This document shows positions 61,258 to 64,000 of a stretch of 64,000 nt of DNA, one piece after another (within the stretch, counting starts at the first letter, position 1; each line of letters begins with the position of its first letter). The DNA comes from VRUE01 sp963814915 (GTDB lineage Bacteria > Actinomycetota > Thermoleophilia > Solirubrobacterales > 70-9). The position numbers were made by a program, and so were the translations under genes. Under the pieces are notes generated by a model. That model was not told the DNA's origin. It did no database searches and was given only the letters and a program-made list of their open reading frames with translations. The DNA is taken from contig CAWFEI010000014.1 in NCBI GenBank assembly GCA_963814915.1, positions 62,001 to 126,000 on the forward strand. The letters are read 5' to 3'.

Positions 61258-62205
61258 ATGGCTGGACGACTGATCGCCGGGCTCTCACTCGCTTTGGTGC
61301 TGGCGATCCCCGGATCCGCGGTGGGGGCGCAGGGGCCGCAGAAGGCGACGGTGAAGATCGTCCACATCGGCCACCTGAACAAGGGCCGCGCGCCGATCTA
61401 CGGCACCGTGCCGGCGATCGGCACGGTCAAGCCGTTCGTGCCCGGCCAGCGGGTCGAGGTCAGCTTCTACCTCAACGGCCACCGCATCCAGCACAAGCGC
61501 GTGAAGGTCCGCAAGGGCAAGGGTGGCAAGGGCGCCTTCCGGGCGAAGATCCGCGTCGAGCAGGCCGGTAAGTACGCGGTCGCCGCCAAGCACGTCGCGA
61601 CGCCGGCGCTCGGCGCCGACAGCACCGTGCGCAAGAGCTGGAGAGTCAGCTTCCCGGCTCTGCATGAGGGCCGGTGCGGCGACGTCGTCGTCGGCTTCAA
61701 GAAGGCGATGCGCAAGATGGGCTACGTCGTCAACAGCGGCCGCTGCTTCGGCGGCAAGACGGGCCGCGGCGTGCTCGCCTACCGCAAAGTGAACGGGATG
61801 AGTCGCAGCTCCCGGGCCGGGGCCGGACTGGTCAAGCGCGTCTTCGCCGGCCGCGGCGAATACAAGGTGCTGCACCCGAACGCCGGCGAACACGTCGAGG
61901 CGCCGCTCGACAAGCAGGTGCTCGTCTTCGCCAAGGGCGACAAGCCGTTCGCCGTCTACCCGGTCTCCTCGGGCAAGTCCTCGACCCCGACGGTCACCGG
62001 CCACTTCACCTTCATCCGCACCGAACCCGGCTACAACTCGCACGGCATGTATTACTCGTTCTACTTCTACGGCGGCTACGCGGTGCACGGCTACGAATCG
62101 GTGCCCGACTACCCCGCCAGCCACGGCTGCATCCGCACCTTCATCGCCGACCAGCCCGAGATCTACAACAGGATCAACTTCGGCGAGTCGATCTTCGTCT
62201 TCTGA
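61258..62205 (+). CDS. L,D-transpeptidase (YkuD domain), secreted
   Basis: 315 residues. Signal peptide at about 5-23 (cleavage near VGAQG). A beta-rich N-terminal part (30-125) of Ig-like character, a peptidoglycan-binding-like helical domain (about 140-200: VVVGFKKAMRKMGYVVN, GKTGRGVLAYRKVNGM) and a C-terminal YkuD domain with HGYESVPDYPASHGCIR, nucleophile Cys291. It makes 3-3 crosslinks in peptidoglycan or anchors proteins, complementing the nearby class A PBP. ATG at 61258 follows AGGGCAG by seven bases. Confidence 0.92.
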   Translation: MAGRLIAGLSLALVLAIPGSAVGAQGPQKATVKIVHIGHLNKGRAPIYGTVPAIGTVKPFVPGQRVEVSFYLNGHRIQHKRVKVRKGKGGKGAFRAKIRVEQAGKYAVAAKHVATPALGADSTVRKSWRVSFPALHEGRCGDVVVGFKKAMRKMGYVVNSGRCFGGKTGRGVLAYRKVNGMSRSSRAGAGLVKRVFAGRGEYKVLHPNAGEHVEAPLDKQVLVFAKGDKPFAVYPVSSGKSSTPTVTGHFTFIRTEPGYNSHGMYYSFYFYGGYAVHGYESVPDYPASHGCIRTFIADQPEIYNRINFGESIFVF

Positions 62206-62206
62206 C

Positions 62207-62773
62207 GTGGTGGACCTCGAGGCCGCAAAGCGCACCCTGATCGCCGAGCTGCGCGAGCACTCGCTTGTGATCGGCGAGGTGACGCTGGCGAGTGGGGCGA
62301 CGGCGCAGTACTACGTCGACGCGCGGCGGGCGCTATTGCGGCCGGCCGGGTTCCTGGCGGCCGGCGAGCTGATCGCGGCGGCGGCGGTCGAGGCCGGGGC
62401 GAGCGCCGTCGGCGGCCCGGCGACAGCGGCGATCCCGCCGAGCTGCGCCGCCCTCGCCGTGCCCGCCGGCGAGCGCCTGGTCGGCTTCTTCGTCCGCGGC
62501 GAGCGCAAGCAGCACGGCCTGCAGCGCTGGGTCGAGGGACCCGTCAACGAGGGCGACAAGGTGCTCGTCGTCGAGGACACCGTCACCACCGGCGGCTCCA
62601 CCGTGAAGGCGATCGAGAAGATCAAAGAGCAGGGCCTCGAGCCCGTCTCCGTCATCGCCGTCGTCGACCGCCTCGCGGGCGGCGGCGAAGCGATCGAAGC
62701 GGCCGCGGCCGCCCCCTATCGGGCCCTCGCCACGATCGACGAGCTCTACCCGGACCGCCCCGACCGGGGCTGA
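62207..62773 (+). CDS. pyrE: Orotate phosphoribosyltransferase
   Basis: Makes orotidine-5'-phosphate from orotate and PRPP. 188 residues, full length. GEVTLASGATAQYYVDARR near 23-41, GGPATAAIP, VRGERKQHGLQRWVEG near 95-110 (flexible catalytic loop) and the PRPP motif VLVVEDTVTTGGST near 121-134. GTG at 62207, one base after the L,D-transpeptidase stop; the GTG next to it is also possible. A tRNA-Arg fragment lies 11 bases downstream. Confidence 0.93.
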   Translation: MVDLEAAKRTLIAELREHSLVIGEVTLASGATAQYYVDARRALLRPAGFLAAGELIAAAAVEAGASAVGGPATAAIPPSCAALAVPAGERLVGFFVRGERKQHGLQRWVEGPVNEGDKVLVVEDTVTTGGSTVKAIEKIKEQGLEPVSVIAVVDRLAGGGEAIEAAAAAPYRALATIDELYPDRPDRG

Positions 62774-62783
62774 TTGCAATCAA

Positions 62784-62825
62784 CGCCCCGAGCAGGATTC
62801 GAACCTGCGGCCTACTCCTTAGGAG
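62784..62825 (-). other. 3' half of a tRNA-Arg (CCT): probable integration (att) site
   Basis: On the minus strand the sequence has the anticodon loop CTCCTAA (complement of 62819-62825), GGAGT half-stem, variable region, T arm GCAGGTTCGAATCCTGC and the acceptor strand TCGGGGC with discriminator G at 62784. The 5' half (acceptor, D arm, 5' anticodon stem) is absent: the bases before the loop (AATGG) do not pair. A split exactly at the anticodon loop is the usual mark left by tyrosine-recombinase integration in a tRNA gene. The intact tRNA and the element should then lie to the right, beyond the window. Confidence 0.8.
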
Positions 62826-62920
62826 CCATTCACAGCGACCTTCGCCGATCCGCTCTGCAAAGCGAAATACCTGCAAATAGGTCGCTTCTGGCTAGACACT
62901 AGGTGACACGAAAAGACGTT

Positions 62921-62952
62921 TGGGAACAGTATTTGTTCCCATTTTGTTCCCA
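62921..62952. repeat. Clustered TGGGAACA repeats beside the att site
   Basis: TGGGAACA (62921-62928) is followed by its complement TGTTCCCA at 62934-62941 and again at 62945-62952. The two same-oriented copies are 11 bases apart, about one helical turn. They lie 95 bases from the tRNA fragment, the place where integrase arm-type sites or an excisionase or repressor operator would be expected. Confidence 0.55.
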
Positions 62953-62963
62953 CTTTCGCTCGG

Positions 62964-63218
62964 TCAGCAGGCCGACTTACCGGTCGTCACCTCTGCGACC
63001 GAGGGGCAGCCACCACCCTCGCAGCACGACTCGACCTTCTGCCTACAGTCGGCGCACCACCAAGCCGAGCGCATCCAGAACAGGCGGTGCTGCTTACCGG
63101 TCATCGCACAGAACATCGATGCCCAGCATTGCTTGCCGGCCGGTCGTAACTCGCGCCGCCCCCGCCTGGGCGCGCATGACTCGCAGCGTCGCACGCAAGC
63201 GTGCCTTTGCTCGCCCAT
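62964..63218 (-). CDS. Possible small cysteine-rich (zinc-binding) protein
   Basis: 84 residues from an ATG at 63218 (complement). It has thirteen cysteines: CVRRCESC near the start, CWASMFC in the middle, then WWCADCRQKVESCCEGGGC and a final C. Such a run of CxxC pairs suggests zinc binding, but it fits no family I know. Its ATG overlaps the ATG of the divergent M48 gene (bases CATG), so at least one of the two starts may be wrong. Located in the presumed island. Confidence 0.4.
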   Translation of the reverse strand: MGEQRHACVRRCESCAPRRGRRELRPAGKQCWASMFCAMTGKQHRLFWMRSAWWCADCRQKVESCCEGGGCPSVAEVTTGKSAC

Positions 63219-64000
63219 GCACACCCAGGCGGAGAGCGATCGGACGAACCGGCGCCAGTCGGCCGCGGCGCTCTCCGCCGCCATCGGTGTGGGGCTGTAC
63301 CTACTGACGCTTCTCGGGGAGGGGATGCTGGGAGCCACGATCCGCTGGCTTCTAGCCTGGCTCGGCGCCGCGACCGTGGGGGCGATCGTCCCCCTCGGGC
63401 CGAGCGCCGGGCAGCTTGCCTGGATCGTCGCGCTGGCGCCGCTGGCGTGGTCGGTCCTCGGCCTGGTTCGGCCGGGCGGCGGCTGGGCCTGGCGACGGCG
63501 CATCGGCGCCCGCCGGCCCACCGTCGATGAGGCGCTGGCGATCTCCGACGCCCAGGCGATGCTCTGCGGCGCCGACCCTAGCCTGCCCGAGATGGAGAGG
63601 GTCTACGTGCTCGACGATCCGCTTCCGGCGGGCGCCGCCCGGGGCCGCAGCGTCATCCTCAGCCGCGGCCTGCTCGAATCCGACGCGGTGCCGGCCGTCC
63701 TGGCACACGAGCTCGGCCACGCGCGCTCCCTCGACGCCCGCCTCACCGAGGCTCTGCAGCGGTTCGAACTCTGGGGCGACCCGCTCGGGCCGGTCGAGCC
63801 TCAGCGCGGGGCCGAGGCCCCGGCCGTCGAGGAGCGGCGTGGCGGCCTCCTGCTCGGCGCGGTCCGCTGGCTGCTCCGCCTCGCCGGCGGCGGCTGCGCC
63901 GAGGCCCTGCTGCACCCGCTCTGGGCCGCCTACTGGCGCTCCCGTGAGTACGCCGCCGACGCCCACGCCGCCGCCCTCGGCCAAGCCGAGGACCTCGCCC
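63217..64000 (+). CDS. M48-family metallopeptidase, cut by the window end
   Basis: An open frame of 261 residues runs off the right edge without a stop. N-terminal two or three hydrophobic helices (about 15-60 and 68-85), then the zinc site HELGH at 164-168 (LAHELGHARSLDARL) and the third ligand Glu in SREYAADAHAAALG near 245-258. These are the marks of M48 (HtpX/Ste24-type) membrane proteases. Zinc-binding and catalytic residues are intact. The ATG at 63217 is the only in-frame start with a reasonable position. The full length and the C-terminal part are not visible. Confidence 0.82.
   Translation, partial: MHTQAESDRTNRRQSAAALSAAIGVGLYLLTLLGEGMLGATIRWLLAWLGAATVGAIVPLGPSAGQLAWIVALAPLAWSVLGLVRPGGGWAWRRRIGARRPTVDEALAISDAQAMLCGADPSLPEMERVYVLDDPLPAGAARGRSVILSRGLLESDAVPAVLAHELGHARSLDARLTEALQRFELWGDPLGPVEPQRGAEAPAVEERRGGLLLGAVRWLLRLAGGGCAEALLHPLWAAYWRSREYAADAHAAALGQAEDLA

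Noticed and set aside
62784..62886. tmRNA 3' end
   Set aside because: The T arm and acceptor are tRNA-like, but the anticodon loop CTCCTAA is present and no tag-peptide frame was seen.
62784..63200. Group I intron in tRNA-Arg(CCU)
   Set aside because: This tRNA is a known intron host in other bacteria, but no 5' exon (acceptor plus D arm) was found within about 400 bases on the expected side. An integration scar explains the half tRNA better.

Overview
The window is high-GC bacterial DNA with dense, overlapping genes and frequent GTG or TTG starts. Gene content (Mce transport operon, MMPL transporters, split menaquinol:cytochrome c reductase of the Bacillus type, TreT trehalose synthase, intein-bearing DnaB, M48 protease) suggests an actinobacterium, most likely of the class Thermoleophilia (Solirubrobacterales type). 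This placement is inferred from gene content, not from a database search. There is no rRNA, CRISPR array or transposase gene.

Layout. 1-9.3 kb: tRNA-Ile, a bifunctional-nuclease-domain protein, a D-Ala-D-Ala ligase coupled to an aminotransferase, a three-gene membrane/phosphatase/glycosyltransferase operon, a YmdB-type phosphodiesterase and an ABC-2 exporter. 9.4-13.2 kb: a tetrapyrrole operon (hemB, a fused siroheme-decarboxylase-like ahbAB, hemL, and a small protein resembling part of a polyprenyl synthase). 13.2-17.7 kb: two secreted proteins and an MMPL transporter. 18-22 kb: Rieske, cytochrome b and subunit IV/cytochrome c, followed by menaquinone methylation and polyprenyl synthesis. 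22.4-24.3 kb: tatA, a frameshifted tatC and a membrane protein; then tRNA-Lys.

24.4-40.9 kb holds the most distinctive block: two secreted four-cysteine proteins, an MMPL transporter, six tandem mce genes without the usual YrbE permeases, two more four-cysteine proteins and a TetR regulator. A fifth four-cysteine gene lies next to the other MMPL at 13.2 kb. I read this as a candidate envelope lipid-trafficking cassette with an uncharacterised secreted partner family.

40.9-48.5 kb is a replication/translation run on the minus strand: rpsF, ssb, rpsR, rplI, a membrane protein, dnaB with an intein, a DnaC-like loader and purA. 49-54.8 kb carries OtsA and TreT (trehalose) and a response regulator/histidine kinase/HtrA operon. 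55-62.8 kb carries thiL, a UPF0104 membrane protein, a GT87-like glycosyltransferase, a class A PBP, a CPBP protease, an L,D-transpeptidase and pyrE. At 62.8 kb a 3' half of a tRNA-Arg(CCU) marks a probable integration site; the DNA to its right (a Cys-rich protein and an M48 protease cut by the window end) may be an island.

Long inverted repeats are scattered through the window. Some sit at gene ends, but at least four lie inside open reading frames and are translated (aminotransferase tail, thiL, GT87 glycosyltransferase, proline-rich membrane protein). Two copies share identical 18-bp and 16-bp ends, which points to a dispersed palindromic element family.
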